From contig JAFEDK010000006.1 of the NCBI GenBank assembly GCA_018241665.1, positions 1 through 64,000 on the forward strand: a DNA stretch of 64,000 bases, written 5' to 3'. Both the position numbers and the translations under genes were made by a program. Each line of letters begins with the position of its first letter. The stretch's first letter is position 1. Positions 40,801 to 49,179 of this stretch are shown here, one piece after another. Under the pieces are notes generated by a model. That model did not search any database and was not told the DNA's origin. It saw only the letters and a list, made by a program, of their open reading frames with translations. The stretch comes from Pseudomonadota bacterium (GTDB lineage Bacteria > Pseudomonadota > Gammaproteobacteria > Burkholderiales > Rhodocyclaceae).

Positions 40801-40911
40801 GGGGCTCGAGCTGGCCTCGGCCAGCGCATCCGCCGCCCGTCCGAGGGCCAGATCGATCTCGCCTTTGACCCAGGTCAGCGGACCCAGGTCGAGTTCGTGT
40901 GCAGGGCTCAT
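34900..40911 (-). CDS. pilL: PilL/ChpA-type hybrid chemosensory histidine kinase
   Basis: A 2003-aa CheA-like hybrid kinase of the type IV pilus (Chp) pathway. Several Hpt-like modules: a degenerate one near residue 50 (HQAHGALSIVGL), FHTLKGSGRMVG (about 699), AHTLAGISGTAHF (about 1145) and LHTLKGSARMVG (about 1314). A very acidic Glu/Ala/Pro-rich linker occupies about 830-1120. Then come a CheA dimerisation and ATPase core (LVRNAVAHGIEPPDAR about 1600; GRGVGMDVV about 1690), a CheW-like domain (about 1755-1855) and a C-terminal receiver with phosphoacceptor Asp in VVIADIEMPRMDG (about 1930). ATG 40911 follows pilJ by 38 bases. The kinase would phosphorylate PilG and PilH to control pilus extension, retraction and related cAMP signalling. 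Confidence 0.93.
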   Translation of the reverse strand: MSPAHELDLGPLTWVKGEIDLALGRAADALAEASSSPDRLGRIKFAQTHLHQAHGALSIVGLDGLTQFSDQLDRLLGELAAQQIACTPEISQLAARCIAAIGNYLDELTRGQPDQALRLFDLYAELAAARGQEAPTASELFFPDLNQRPEFTAPAADSDDPKLLRSLRSRFERGLLKWFRTPQDPSGPQEMREAASGIEDLQAVPAARAFWLACSAFFDALSLQGIPADAVSKRLCGRIDAQMRRVLEGSGIVAERLMRDVLYQIAVSSAASPTIDKVRAAYRLEHLIPAGKRSISDTPQAPLLASLRSGLVDAKEAWNQFAKGSAIGLPRFQDAIAPLADLALSIDQPEVSTLLDELGTTARWLRQDPLQLTDALSMDMASTMLLLEARLDNHQHGDDVSPAQLSQLVGRLQAHQRGEAVAPLEIADSDSQTRHLNRQLAHEILASLGDVEQNLDSFFRAPTRTDILAAVRDPLKQIEGALSVLNEDGAVRLLQDAAARIRALSASEDVSSNQQDFEEIAHRLSALGIYIEALQHGPADLERILYPDADLQRPATTSIEAELAQQRKEAAALAAALKDNPNDSGLRTELQINLESLRQDASLTADSELEKQARQALSLLDAGALFSEAPPIATTEAPALSPEASRLIEASEEELDAELLAIFIEEAIDVRAAIASNLARLEQDPADVEVLTNIRRSFHTLKGSGRMVGLKDFGEAAWGMEQTLNHWLRLELPVGDELLRLIGDGLREFSAWIDQLEAGAGHQKDVSALLAEAARLRNETAAPTATPSPEVPATPAPIPSAEPALTEISLDSAPQEVDLEASITLPELDFAATDLGESLTLAAAAHASAIETVDLDLNFPDLSFEEAHAEAPPSEAEPASAAPAEPESVALEEITEEAAPTPVDFDLSFELPVEDEAPAPVAAADLPTAETTPPLEALEILDIDEEVQAELEPLESDVALPADEEAIELVEPALSDSFEFPSEEEASEALEELESVELSEPIEAIEAFDLDALLAPPHDETTHTTAETETAPEEAPAEALEDEALLEEALPAEDLELAGEALEELEDLDETSAAAAPAEEEEAEVAEPAAGPDEVRLGGVILSRPLFDLYLAEARQHIATLRQELSRLPLNPTLTPPTVSIRAAHTLAGISGTAHFSAPQQLAKALELAQQRLSDLDQPPSAEQAEVLIDTAAALESMVVQLGARVLPDPEPELIERLDAILASQLGEIIGLVTETAPPELVTATLRPREETPTRPVESAPSATPLRDELDPELLPIFLDEGNELLDHLDTALRAWRAAPGETSHASGVARLLHTLKGSARMVGAMNLGQSLHDLETRLERARAQAPGSTEIVDEIENALDQARQTLDALQSGQAVSAPAPLSAEAPADEAVPPQAGEAASPAARTQLRVDAGRIDQFVNEAGEISIARTRIEGELRTLRRSLLDLTENVIRLRNQLREIEIQADSQMQSRLSQVETQHTEFDPLEMDRYTRLQELTRMMAESVGDVTTVQQNLLRNLDGAESALHAQSRMARELQQSLMHVRMVPFDSLAERLYRLVRQTAKELGRRANLDIIGGQIEIDRSVLDAMSGPLAHLVRNAVAHGIEPPDARRETGKSEIGQITLKIAHEGNEVLIEFRDDGAGLDFARIRQHAIDSGLISADEETDDKRLTNLIFVPGFSTASLSSLAGRGVGMDVVKSETAAVGGRISVDTTPGEGTTFRIHLPLTLAVTQALLVRAGNRTFAIPSSMVAQVLELKAEALEKIRSEHGTDWLGEHYGYRYLPRLLGDQVSQPQVERFNWVLLLRAGSETLALHVDALRGNQEIVVKNAGPQYARMVGYSGATVLGDGEIVLILNPVALAGRSPDRGDENLPAPVGDSTPSQPTVMVVDDSLTVRKITGRLLEREGYRVVTAKDGVDALEQLLTVTPDVVIADIEMPRMDGFDLTRNIRADARLKAVPIIMITSRTAEKHKRYAEEIGVNHYLGKPYDEDVLLGLIHDFVATPA

Positions 40912-40949
40912 CAATGGTTCTTCGGCGAAATCGGTGCGCTATCGGGGTC

Positions 40950-43070
40950 TCAGACCTTGAAGCCGGAGACGGAACCCTTGAGTTCGACCGCCAGGTCGGC
41001 CAGTTCGCCAATGGAAACGGCGGTCTGTTGGGTGCCGGTGGTCGTGCGGTCGGTGATGGCGAGAATGTTCTTCATCTTCTCGGCCACCTGGGTGGCCGCC
41101 TTGGCCTGCACTTCGGTACTGGCCGAGATGCGTTCGATCAGCTCGGCGGTTTCGGCGGACACGCGCTCGATCTCCGCCAGTTCCTGGCCGGCGGTCTCGG
41201 ACAGGTGGGCGCCGTCCACCACGTCGCGGGTGGCGTTTTCCATGGCCGCCACGGCATCGCCGGTGTCGGTCTGAATGGTCTTCACGATCGCGCCGATCTG
41301 CTTGGTGGCCTCGGCGGAGCGTTCCGCCAGCCGCTGCACTTCTTCCGCAACCACCGAGAAGCCGCGTCCGGCCTCGCCGGCGGAGGCGGCCTGGATGGCG
41401 GCGTTGAGGGCGAGGACGTTGGTCTGCTCGGTAATGTCGGAAATCAGTTCGACGATCTCGCCGATCTCCTGGGAGGATTCGCCGAGGCGCTTGATGCGCT
41501 TGGAGGTCTCCTGGATCTTCTCGCGGATGTCGTTCATGCCCTTGATGGTGTCTTCCACCGCGACGGCGCCCTTCTGGGCGGCCTGCAGGGAGCGCCGGGC
41601 GACCTGGGCGGACTGCAGCGCGTCTTCCGATGCGGCGCTCATGGAGCTGGCCATGCTCTGGGCGGTTTCCCCGGCGAGGCGCAGTTCCTGGGCCTGGCGT
41701 TCGGTGGCGGCGAGCAGTTCGTCGGAGGTCTGCTGGGCGGATTCGGTGGCGGCCGTCACGCGGATGGCCGCGTCGTTGATGCGGCGCACCAGCACGGAGA
41801 GTTCTTCGATGGTGTAGTTCACCGAGTCGGCAATGGCGCCGGTGATGTCTTCGGTGACGGTGGCGCGGACCGTGAGGTCGCCGTCGGCGAGATCGCCCAT
41901 CTCGTTCATCAGCCGCAGGATGGCCTGCTGGGTGTTGTTCCGTTCCGCTTCGGCGGATTCGCGCAGGCGTTCGGCTGCCAGGCGGCGGCGGGCGATGTCG
42001 TCGTTATAGGTCTTGGCCATCAGGGCCAGGCTGGCCAGGGTGATTACCGCACAGAGGATGATCGCCAGGCTGACCCAGGTGAAGAAGCCGGTGTAGCCGC
42101 GGGTGTAGGCGTCGGTCAGTGCGGAGGTCTTCTCGAGCAGCGGGCCGGAGTTCTGGAAGATGTGGCTGCCGGCCTGCTTGGCCTGCACCAGCAGCTGGAT
42201 GTTGCCGAGGATCTCCATCACCGAGGCCAGGTTGTCCTTGCTGACCTTTTCCAGTTCGGTGAGCTTGGTCTTGGCATCGCTGCCGTCGGCGGTCATCTTC
42301 TGCAGCTGCTCGATCAGGTCGCGGAAGGTGTTGGTGTCCTTGCCGAGCAGGAAGGCCACTTCCGGGTCGATGGCATTGGCGACCAGCAGAGCATTGGCGT
42401 TCTTGGCGATGCGCTGGGTCAGCATCACCACCTGGTTGGCGATGGCGATCTCGCGGGCCGATGCGCCTCCCTGCAGCTTGAGGGCGGCCAGCTGTTCGGA
42501 GAGCTCGAGCAGTTGGGGATTCTTGGTGTTGATGGTACTGACCGCCTTGCCAAGGCCAGTGAGGTTCTTTTCCTGGCCGAGCAGGGCGGTGGCGTCCTTG
42601 TCGGTCTTCTGCCACAGCTCGGTCACTGCGGCGAGTTCGTCGCCGGCCGCGTTGGCGCCGCCCGGCACGCTGGCGCCGTTGATGTCGCCGCCGTTGGTCA
42701 CGGCGTCGAGCAGGGTGTTGAACTGCTCACGACCGTTCTTCAGCTCGATGAAGGCTTTCGGATCCCCCTGCAGGGTCAGCTGGCTGGCCTTGGCGATCTG
42801 CTGGGACAGGGTGCGCATCTCGCCACCGGCGGTCACGTACGCCGTGCCGAAGTGGCTGACGCGGATCTGGTAGAGGACGAAGGCACCGGTCAGCGCGGCG
42901 AAGATCAGGAAGGGAACGCGCAGGATGCGCAGTTGTTCGGTGGATGATTTTCCGGCCAGGAAGGGAAGGGGCGCCTTGATCGCACCCTCGCCGGAGTCGA
43001 GAATCGTATCCACATTGCCGGAGGCGGGCTTACTGCTGCCCTTCGACAGCCCTGGTAGCTTGAATGCCAT
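40950..43070 (-). CDS. pilJ: PilJ, chemoreceptor of the type IV pilus system
   Basis: A 706-aa methyl-accepting protein: an N-terminal cytosolic tail, a membrane helix ([20 protein letters not shown], about 51-70) and a helical periplasmic PilJ/NIT-like domain with Gln- and Leu-rich helices ([31 protein letters not shown]). A second membrane helix (about 335-355), HAMP-like helices and the MCP tip ([39 protein letters not shown]) follow. Gln and Ser replace Glu and Arg in the usual AIEAARAGE of the tip, as in PilJ proteins. GAGGA four bases before ATG is a good ribosome binding site. It signals to PilL through PilI. Confidence 0.94.
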   Translation of the reverse strand: MAFKLPGLSKGSSKPASGNVDTILDSGEGAIKAPLPFLAGKSSTEQLRILRVPFLIFAALTGAFVLYQIRVSHFGTAYVTAGGEMRTLSQQIAKASQLTLQGDPKAFIELKNGREQFNTLLDAVTNGGDINGASVPGGANAAGDELAAVTELWQKTDKDATALLGQEKNLTGLGKAVSTINTKNPQLLELSEQLAALKLQGGASAREIAIANQVVMLTQRIAKNANALLVANAIDPEVAFLLGKDTNTFRDLIEQLQKMTADGSDAKTKLTELEKVSKDNLASVMEILGNIQLLVQAKQAGSHIFQNSGPLLEKTSALTDAYTRGYTGFFTWVSLAIILCAVITLASLALMAKTYNDDIARRRLAAERLRESAEAERNNTQQAILRLMNEMGDLADGDLTVRATVTEDITGAIADSVNYTIEELSVLVRRINDAAIRVTAATESAQQTSDELLAATERQAQELRLAGETAQSMASSMSAASEDALQSAQVARRSLQAAQKGAVAVEDTIKGMNDIREKIQETSKRIKRLGESSQEIGEIVELISDITEQTNVLALNAAIQAASAGEAGRGFSVVAEEVQRLAERSAEATKQIGAIVKTIQTDTGDAVAAMENATRDVVDGAHLSETAGQELAEIERVSAETAELIERISASTEVQAKAATQVAEKMKNILAITDRTTTGTQQTAVSIGELADLAVELKGSVSGFKV

Positions 43071-43118
43071 ATTGTCCTCTTCAGCGGATCAAGCCCGCTG
43101 TATCTCCCGAAATGAAAT

Positions 43119-43634
43119 TCACGAGTGCGCTGCGTCCAGAAAGCGCGAGTGATTGAGCAGTGCCGACACCTTGAGCCGGGTCCAGGTGCTGCCCCGGCTG
43201 TCCTGCAGGCGGTCGCCGATCCACGGCTGGTCTTCGTCGGCGGGGGCCGGCACCGGGATGAAGTCCTCGATGGCGCGCAGGCCCAGCGCGCGCGTCACCA
43301 GCAGCGCGCTGTTGAGGCCGTGGCGCACGCCGACGAGCAGCAGGCGGGCATGGCCGGCCGGTGCGATGGGGGGCTCGCCGTGAAACACCGCGAAGTCCAC
43401 CACGCTGAACAGGTTGCCGCGCACGCTGGCCAGCCCGCGGAACCAGGGCTGGGTCAGGGGCACGGGGGCCAGCGGTGGCACCGACAGGATTTCGCCGGCT
43501 TCGGTAAGGTCCACGAGCCAGTTGCGACCGCCTGCCTGTACGGCCAGCAGGGCCGAGGCCCGGTTGTCGCGGGCTTCGGCCAGACGTCGGGCGAGCCCGG
43601 CCTGGAATTCATGGAGGCTGATCCGTTTGGCCAT
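43119..43634 (-). CDS. pilI: PilI, CheW-like adaptor
   Basis: A 171-aa CheW-domain protein coupling PilJ to PilL. The CheW beta-barrel is seen in NWLVDLTEAGEILSVPPLAPVPLTQPWFRGLASVRGNLFSVVDFAVFHG. It starts seven bases after the pilH stop and 48 bases before pilJ. The N-terminal extension (LHEFQAGLARRLAEARD) is typical of PilI rather than flagellar CheW. Confidence 0.93.
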   Translation of the reverse strand: MAKRISLHEFQAGLARRLAEARDNRASALLAVQAGGRNWLVDLTEAGEILSVPPLAPVPLTQPWFRGLASVRGNLFSVVDFAVFHGEPPIAPAGHARLLLVGVRHGLNSALLVTRALGLRAIEDFIPVPAPADEDQPWIGDRLQDSRGSTWTRLKVSALLNHSRFLDAAHS

Positions 43635-43641
43635 GGGGTAC

Positions 43642-44007
43642 TCAGCCGAGGGCGCGGATCTTGTCGAGCAGCGCGGCGTGGTCGATGGGCTTGACCATGT
43701 AGTCGAGGGCGCCCTGGCGGAGGCCCCAGATCTTGTCGGTTTCCTGGCCCTTGCTGGTACACATGATCACCGGGATGTCGCGGGTGCCTTCGTCCCGGGA
43801 GATCGTGCGGGTGGCCTGGTAGCCGTTGGTGCCGGGCATCACGACGTCCATCAGGATCAGGTCGGGATGTTCGCTTTTGCTCTTCAGTACCGCCTCGTCG
43901 CCGTTTTCGGCGGTGACCACCTGATAACCGTTCTTTACCAGCACTTCCGACAGGGCCAGGCGCTCCGTCGGGGAGTCGTCTACAACAAGGATTTTCTTGA
44001 TCGGCAT
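43642..44007 (-). CDS. pilH: PilH, single-domain response regulator
   Basis: A 121-aa stand-alone receiver. Acidic pair in ILVVDDSP, phosphoacceptor Asp in LILMDVVMPGTNG, Thr/Ser in IMCTSKG and Lys in VKPID. In the Pseudomonas Chp system PilH acts on the retraction side and as a phosphate sink. It lies between pilG and pilI, the conserved order. Confidence 0.93.
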   Translation of the reverse strand: MPIKKILVVDDSPTERLALSEVLVKNGYQVVTAENGDEAVLKSKSEHPDLILMDVVMPGTNGYQATRTISRDEGTRDIPVIMCTSKGQETDKIWGLRQGALDYMVKPIDHAALLDKIRALG

Positions 44008-44024
44008 GGACGCGTCTCTTGCAG

Positions 44025-44423
44025 TCAGTCGTTGGCGGAGGCCCGGCCAGCTTGGGTGTGGGTAGCCACGGAGCGCAGCAGGCTTTCCTTGGTGAACGGT
44101 TTGGTCAGGTATTCGTCGGAGCCGGCGAGGCGGCCCCGGGCGCGGTCGAACAGGCCATCCTTGGATGACAGCATGATCACCGGGGTGGATTTGAGACGTG
44201 CGTTCTTCTTGATCAGGGCACAGGTCTGATAGCCGTCGAGGCGCGGCATCATGATGTCCACGAAGATCAGGTCGGGGGCATGGTCGGCGATCTTGGCCAG
44301 CGCGTCGAAGCCATCCTCGGCCAGGACGACCTGGCAGCCCGCCTGGGCGAGGAAGATTTCGGCGCTACGGCGAATGGTGTTGCTGTCGTCGATGACCATG
44401 ACCTTGATGCCGCTGAGATTCAC
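44025..44423 (-). CDS. pilG: PilG, single-domain response regulator
   Basis: A 132-aa stand-alone receiver of the pilus pathway. It has VMVIDDSNTIRRSAEIFL, phosphoacceptor Asp in LIFVDIMMPRLDGYQTC, MLSSKDGLFDRARG and Lys in LTKPF. The start is GTG 44423 with GGAGG six bases upstream, the best ribosome binding site of the cluster. In the family PilG promotes pilus extension and activates adenylate cyclase signalling. It is the first pil gene after the rubredoxin gene. Confidence 0.94.
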   Translation of the reverse strand: MNLSGIKVMVIDDSNTIRRSAEIFLAQAGCQVVLAEDGFDALAKIADHAPDLIFVDIMMPRLDGYQTCALIKKNARLKSTPVIMLSSKDGLFDRARGRLAGSDEYLTKPFTKESLLRSVATHTQAGRASAND

Positions 44424-44493
44424 CGGGGACCTCCGGAAACGGTTCGGGTGGCGTGATCGTTAGAGTTGGGCATGGTGCGGGGCTGGGGAGCGG

Positions 44494-44673
44494 TCAGATG
44501 GCGACCATCTCGAAGTCTTCCTTGCGGGCGCCGCATTCGGGGCAGGTCCAGTTGGGGGGAATGTCGTCCCAACGGGTGCCGGGCGCAATGCCTTCTTCCG
44601 GGGCGCCAGCTGCTTCGTCGTAGATGAAGCCACAGATCAGACACATCCAGGTCTTGTAGGGAGGATTTGCCAT
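44494..44673 (-). CDS. rubredoxin
   Basis: A 59-aa rubredoxin. The four iron ligands are in [14 protein letters not shown] (CxxCG) and [15 protein letters not shown] (CPxCG), with the rubredoxin PGTRWDDIP loop between them. It is an Fe(Cys)4 one-electron carrier of the cytosol. It lies 70 bases upstream of pilG on the same strand, an arrangement I know from other Betaproteobacteria. No rubredoxin reductase or oxidoreductase partner is nearby, so the electron donor and acceptor are unknown. The ribosome binding site is poor. The gene may share a promoter region with the divergent thiD. Confidence 0.95.
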   Translation of the reverse strand: MANPPYKTWMCLICGFIYDEAAGAPEEGIAPGTRWDDIPPNWTCPECGARKEDFEMVAI

Positions 44674-44764
44674 GTGGGTGCGGCGTAGTGATTTCGGCTA
44701 GAATCGCTTGGATCGTGAATGGTAGCGCAGTCGCAGTTAAATTTGTGCGTCCTTGTCTCTCCGA

Positions 44765-45607
44765 ATGTCTATATCCCGTAACGATCCCTGTCCTCCTCTA
44801 GTCCTTGTTTTTGCGGCGTCCGATCCCACCGGAGGTGCGGGCGTGCAAGCCGACATTATGACGTTGTCAGGGATGGGTTGCCACCCCCTGACGGTCATCA
44901 CTGCGCTTACGGTCCAGGATACGGCCGGCGTCGAAGATGTCCTGCCGATCGATGCCGACTTCGTCGCCGAGCAGGCCCGGGCCGTGCTCGAAGACATGCC
45001 GGTGCAGGCCTTCAAGCTCGGTGTGCTGGGCAGCGTCGACAACATCGAGGCGATTGCCGAGATCATTTCCGATTATCCGCAGGTGCCGGTCGTCGTCGAT
45101 CCGGTGGTCGCTTCCGGGCGGGGCGATGAGCTCGCCTCCGAAGCGATGCTGGAGGCGATGCGCGAGCTGATCCTGCCGCAGGCCACCATCATCACGCCCA
45201 ATACCATCGAGGCGCGCCGCCTGGCCGACCTGCACCGGGACGGCCATGACGAGCAGACCCTTTATGACTGCGCGCTCCAGTTGATGAATGCGGGCTGCGA
45301 GCATGTGCTGATCACCGGCTCCCACGCTCAGACCCCGCAGGTCATCAACACGCTTTACGGGCGTGGCGGCGTGATCCGCGCCGATACCTGGGAGCGTCTG
45401 TCCGGCAGTTACCATGGCTCCGGCTGCACGCTGGCCTCCGCCGTGGCGGCGGCGCTGGCCCACGGCATGGATATGTCGGCGGCGGTCTACCAGGCCCAGA
45501 GCTTTACCTGGAAGACGCTCGCCGCCGGGTTCAGGCCGGGCATGGGGCAGCACATTCCCGACCGATTCTTCTGGTCCAGGCCGAGCCTGGTTGACAACAA
45601 GGGCTGA
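44765..45607 (+). CDS. thiD: hydroxymethylpyrimidine (phosphate) kinase
   Basis: A 280-aa ribokinase-fold kinase that phosphorylates HMP and HMP-phosphate for thiamin synthesis. It has VFAASDPTGGAGVQADIMTLSGMG, VVDPVVASGRGDELAS and the catalytic GSGCTLASAVAA near residue 220. The usual SDSSGGAG is SDPTGGAG here. ATG 44765 is preferred to an in-frame TTG 12 bases upstream. It is followed after four bases by thiE, whose substrate HMP-PP it makes. Confidence 0.94.
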   Translation: MSISRNDPCPPLVLVFAASDPTGGAGVQADIMTLSGMGCHPLTVITALTVQDTAGVEDVLPIDADFVAEQARAVLEDMPVQAFKLGVLGSVDNIEAIAEIISDYPQVPVVVDPVVASGRGDELASEAMLEAMRELILPQATIITPNTIEARRLADLHRDGHDEQTLYDCALQLMNAGCEHVLITGSHAQTPQVINTLYGRGGVIRADTWERLSGSYHGSGCTLASAVAAALAHGMDMSAAVYQAQSFTWKTLAAGFRPGMGQHIPDRFFWSRPSLVDNKG

Positions 45608-45611
45608 GGCG

Positions 45612-46226
45612 ATGCTCCGACGTGGACTTTATCTGGTCACGCCCGACTGGAATGACACCGGCGCACTGGGCGCCGCTCTTGCGGACCTGCTGCCGGCCCG
45701 GCCGGCGCTGGTCCAGTACCGCAACAAGAATGCCGATGTGGCCCTGCGGCGGGAGCAGGCCGTCCACCTGCTGGCCCTGTGCCGCCAGGCGGGTGTGCCG
45801 CTGGTGCTCAATGACGACCTGGCGCTGGCGCTGGAGATCGGTGCCGACGGTGTCCATCTCGGTCGCGATGATGGCGACCCGGCGGCGGCCCGGCGGGCCC
45901 TTGGTGCCGAGCGAATCCTCGGTGTCAGCTGCTATGGCGAATGGCCGCGTGCGGTGGCCGGGGCGGCGGCCGGTGTCGACTACGTCGCCTTCGGCGCCAT
46001 GTATCCGTCTTCCACCAAACCTGCCGCGGTGCCGGCGCCCCTCGACATCCTGACCCGCGCCAAGCGCGAGCTGGGCCTGCCGGTGGCGGCCATCGGCGGC
46101 ATCACCGTCGACAACGCCCCGGCGCTGATCGAGGCCGGCGCCGACCTGCTGGCCGTCATCAGCGACGTATTTGCAGCTCCCGCTCCGGCCGCCCGCGCGG
46201 CCGCCTACGCCGGGCTGTTCGATTGA
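45612..46226 (+). CDS. thiE: thiamine-phosphate synthase
   Basis: A 204-aa TIM-barrel enzyme that joins HMP-PP and the thiazole phosphate. Motifs: [58 protein letters not shown] and [10 protein letters not shown] for phosphate binding. ATG 45612 has GAGG two bases upstream, partly inside the thiD stop region, so the two genes are coupled. hemL starts 19 bases after its stop. Confidence 0.95.
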   Translation: MLRRGLYLVTPDWNDTGALGAALADLLPARPALVQYRNKNADVALRREQAVHLLALCRQAGVPLVLNDDLALALEIGADGVHLGRDDGDPAAARRALGAERILGVSCYGEWPRAVAGAAAGVDYVAFGAMYPSSTKPAAVPAPLDILTRAKRELGLPVAAIGGITVDNAPALIEAGADLLAVISDVFAAPAPAARAAAYAGLFD

Positions 46227-46245
46227 CCTACAAGGAAACACCAGC

Positions 46246-47532
46246 ATGAGCAGCCGTAACGAAGAACTCTTTGCCCGCGCCCAGCGCACCATCCCCGGCG
46301 GCGTCAATTCGCCGGTGCGGGCCTTCCGCTCGGTGGGCGGCACTCCGCGTTTCCTCAAGAAGGCGCTCGGCGCCCGCGTGTGGGATGCGGATGGCAAGGA
46401 ATACCTCGACTACGTCGGTTCCTGGGGGCCGGCCATTCTTGGCCACGCCGACCCGGTGGTGGTCGAGGCCGTGCGTGCCGCGGCCCTCGAAGGCCTGTCC
46501 TTCGGCGCGCCGACCGAGCGCGAGATCGACATGGCCGAGCGCCTGTGCGAGCTGCTGCCCAGCCTTGAGATGGTGCGCCTGGTGTCCAGCGGCACCGAGG
46601 CGACGATGAGCGCGATCCGCCTGGCCCGCGGCTTCACCGGCCGTGACGAGATCATCAAGTTCGAGGGCTGTTACCACGGCCATGCCGACAGCCTGCTGGT
46701 GAAAGCCGGTTCCGGCCTGCTGACCTTCGGCAACCCGTCGTCGGCCGGCGTGCCGGATGATTTCGCCAAGCACACCATCGTGCTCGACTACAACAACCCG
46801 GCGGAGCTGGAGGAAACCTTCAAGGCCCGCGGCGGTGATATCGCCTGTGTGATCATCGAGCCGATCGCCGGCAACATGAACCTCGTCAAGCCGTCCGCCG
46901 AGTACATGCACCTGCTGCGTCGCCTGTGTACCGAGCACGGCACGGTGCTGATCTTCGACGAGGTGATGACCGGTTTCCGCGTTGGGTCGCGTGGTGTGCA
47001 AGGCCTGTTCGGCATCACCCCGGACCTGACCACCCTCGGCAAGGTGATCGGCGGTGGCATGCCGGTGGGCGCCTTTGGCGGCCGCCGCGACATCATGGAA
47101 AAAATCGCCCCGCTGGGCGGCGTGTACCAGGCCGGCACCCTTTCCGGCAGCCCGGTGGCGGTTGCGGCCGGCCTCGCCAGCCTGGAGCAGATCGCCAAAC
47201 CGGGCTTCTACGAGGTGCTCACCGCCCGTACCGAGCGCCTCGTCGCAGGCCTCAATGCGGCGGCGGCAAAGCACGGCGTGACCTTCATTGCCGATTCCGT
47301 CGGTGGCATGTTCGGCCTGTATTTCGCCAAGGCCGTGCCGCAGAGCTACGCCGACGTGATGGTCTCCGACCGGGAGCGCTTCAACCGCTTCTTCCATGCG
47401 ATGCTGGATGCGGGCCATTACTTCGCGCCGTCGGCCTTCGAGGCCGGCTTCGTGTCGGCTGCGCACTCGGAAGCCGACATCGACAGCACCGTCGCTGCAG
47501 CCGAAGCCTGGTTCGCTGCCAACGCGGGTTGA
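46246..47532 (+). CDS. hemL: glutamate-1-semialdehyde 2,1-aminomutase
   Basis: A 428-aa PLP enzyme that converts glutamate-1-semialdehyde (the HemA product) to 5-aminolevulinate. PLP lysine Lys266 lies in [18 protein letters not shown]. The N-terminal [45 protein letters not shown] and FDEVMTGFR are all present. ATG 46246 has AAGGA nine bases upstream. It forms a plausible thiD-thiE-hemL unit and is followed by a REPIN-like element facing the convergent mgtE. Confidence 0.97.
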   Translation: MSSRNEELFARAQRTIPGGVNSPVRAFRSVGGTPRFLKKALGARVWDADGKEYLDYVGSWGPAILGHADPVVVEAVRAAALEGLSFGAPTEREIDMAERLCELLPSLEMVRLVSSGTEATMSAIRLARGFTGRDEIIKFEGCYHGHADSLLVKAGSGLLTFGNPSSAGVPDDFAKHTIVLDYNNPAELEETFKARGGDIACVIIEPIAGNMNLVKPSAEYMHLLRRLCTEHGTVLIFDEVMTGFRVGSRGVQGLFGITPDLTTLGKVIGGGMPVGAFGGRRDIMEKIAPLGGVYQAGTLSGSPVAVAAGLASLEQIAKPGFYEVLTARTERLVAGLNAAAAKHGVTFIADSVGGMFGLYFAKAVPQSYADVMVSDRERFNRFFHAMLDAGHYFAPSAFEAGFVSAAHSEADIDSTVAAAEAWFAANAG

Positions 47533-47546
47533 GCGCAGAAGGCAGC

Positions 47547-47613
47547 GTAGGGGCGAATTCATTCGCCCGCAGAGATTGCCTTGGCGCGTAAGGGCGAATG
47601 AATTCGCCCCTAC
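47547..47613. repeat. REPIN-like element, copy 4 (67 bp)
   Basis: Left arm 47547-47568 and right arm 47592-47613 are perfect inverted copies with head GTAG, the canonical REP tetranucleotide. The spacer is 23 bp. Outer flanks add GC/GC so the full hairpin could be longer. It fills the space between the convergent hemL and mgtE stops. Confidence 0.88.
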
Positions 47614-47625
47614 GCTCACCCGGTC

Positions 47626-49068
47626 CTACATCAGGAAGATCGTCGCCAGCCCGAGGAAGATGAAGAAGCCGCCGGAGTCGGTGACGGCGGTGATGATCAC
47701 GCTGGAGCCGACCGCCGGGTCTTGCCCGATGCGGTGGCGGAGCATTGGGGCCATCACCCCGACGAAGGCGGCAACGAGCAGGTTCAGCGTCATTGCGGCG
47801 GTCATCACCAGGCCCAGCTTGCCGCTGCCATAGAGCACCCAGGCCAGGATGCCCAGCAGGCCGCCCCACACGATGCCGTTGATCAGTGCGACGCCGAGCT
47901 CCTTCTTGAGCAGGCGGCTCAGCGCGTCGTCCTGCACCTGGCCCATGGCGATGCCGCGGACGATCATCGTGATGGTCTGGTTGCCCGAGTTGCCGCCAAT
48001 GCCGGCCACGATCGGCATCAGCGCGGCCAGCGCCACCAGCTTCTCGATGGAGCCTTCGAAGGCGCCGATCACCCGGCTGGCGACGAAGGCGGTGACCAGG
48101 TTGGCGGCCAGCCAGGACCAACGGTTCTTCACCGAGTCCCACACCGGCGCGAAGATGTCTTCGCCTTCCTTCAGGCCGCCCTGGCTGAGCAGTTCGCTCT
48201 CGGTTTCCTCGCGGATGAAGTCCACCACGGTGGCCACCGTCACCCGTCCGACCAGTTTGCGGTGGTAATCCACCACCGGCGCCGACACCAGGTCGTAACG
48301 CTCGAAGGCCTGGGCGGCGGTCTCGGCTTCGTCGGCTGGTTCAAGTGTCAGGGTGTCGGTGAGCATGATCTCGCTCACCTCGGTTTCCGGGTCGTTGATC
48401 AGCAGCCGGTCGATCGGCAGCACGCCGCGCAGGTGTTCGTCCCGGTCCACCACGAAGAGCTGGTCGGTGTGGTCGGGCAGTTCGTCGAAACGGCGCAGGT
48501 AGCGCAGCACCACCTCCAGCGTGACGTCCTCGCGCACGGTGACCATCTCGAAGTCCATCAGCGCACCGACTGAGTCTTCCGGGTAGGACATGGCGGCGCG
48601 GAGTTGCTCGCGCTCCTCCGGGTCTAGGCCCTGGTAGACCGCCTCCATCACCTCGTGGGGCAGGTCGGGCGCCAGGTCGGCCAGTTCGTCGGCGTCGAGT
48701 TGCTCGGCGGCTGCGCGCAGGGACGCCGAATCCATCGACTCGATGAGGGATTCCCGCACCGCGTCGGAGACTTCCAGCAGGATCTCGCCGTCCCGCTCGG
48801 CCTTGACCAGGTCCCAGACGAACAGGCGCTCGTCGAGCGGCAGGGCTTCGAGGATGTGGGCGACGTCGGCGGAGTGCAGGCTGTCGAGCTTGTGGGTCAG
48901 CTCGTGGACGTGCTGCTTGTGGACCAGGCTTTCGACCAGGTCATGCTTGGGCATGTCCTGGCGATGGACGAGCTCTTCCACCAGCTTGTGGCGGGCAAGC
49001 AGATGCTGGACCTCGCGGAGGTGGCTCTCGAGGTCGTCGTGTTGCTGCAGGTCGTCGGTTTCGGCCAT
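47626..49068 (-). CDS. mgtE: magnesium transporter MgtE
   Basis: A 480-aa MgtE-family magnesium channel. The N-terminal cytosolic superhelix is rich in His and acidic residues (SLHSADVAHILEALP; EVMEAVYQGLDPEEREQLRAAMSYPEDSVGALM). Paired CBS domains span about 160-275 (LFVVDRDEHLRGVLPIDRLL; APVVDYHRKLVGRVTVATVVDFI). Five C-terminal membrane helices follow, with the pore signature PIVAGIGGNSGNQT. CBS and N domains close the pore when magnesium is high. It is monocistronic and convergent with hemL. Confidence 0.95.
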   Translation of the reverse strand: MAETDDLQQHDDLESHLREVQHLLARHKLVEELVHRQDMPKHDLVESLVHKQHVHELTHKLDSLHSADVAHILEALPLDERLFVWDLVKAERDGEILLEVSDAVRESLIESMDSASLRAAAEQLDADELADLAPDLPHEVMEAVYQGLDPEEREQLRAAMSYPEDSVGALMDFEMVTVREDVTLEVVLRYLRRFDELPDHTDQLFVVDRDEHLRGVLPIDRLLINDPETEVSEIMLTDTLTLEPADEAETAAQAFERYDLVSAPVVDYHRKLVGRVTVATVVDFIREETESELLSQGGLKEGEDIFAPVWDSVKNRWSWLAANLVTAFVASRVIGAFEGSIEKLVALAALMPIVAGIGGNSGNQTITMIVRGIAMGQVQDDALSRLLKKELGVALINGIVWGGLLGILAWVLYGSGKLGLVMTAAMTLNLLVAAFVGVMAPMLRHRIGQDPAVGSSVIITAVTDSGGFFIFLGLATIFLM

Positions 49069-49179
49069 GGTCGCAATTCCGTGCTGCCCTGTGTGCCGGG
49101 CGGCACGCAGGGGGCGGATTCTACGGGGTTTGCGGCGCTGCGGCGACGGCCATTTTCACGCTCGCGGAAGGGTTTTCGG

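Noticed and set aside
44699-44704. TAGAAT as a promoter for thiD
   Set aside because: A good -10 match but no -35-like hexamer at the right distance; left out.
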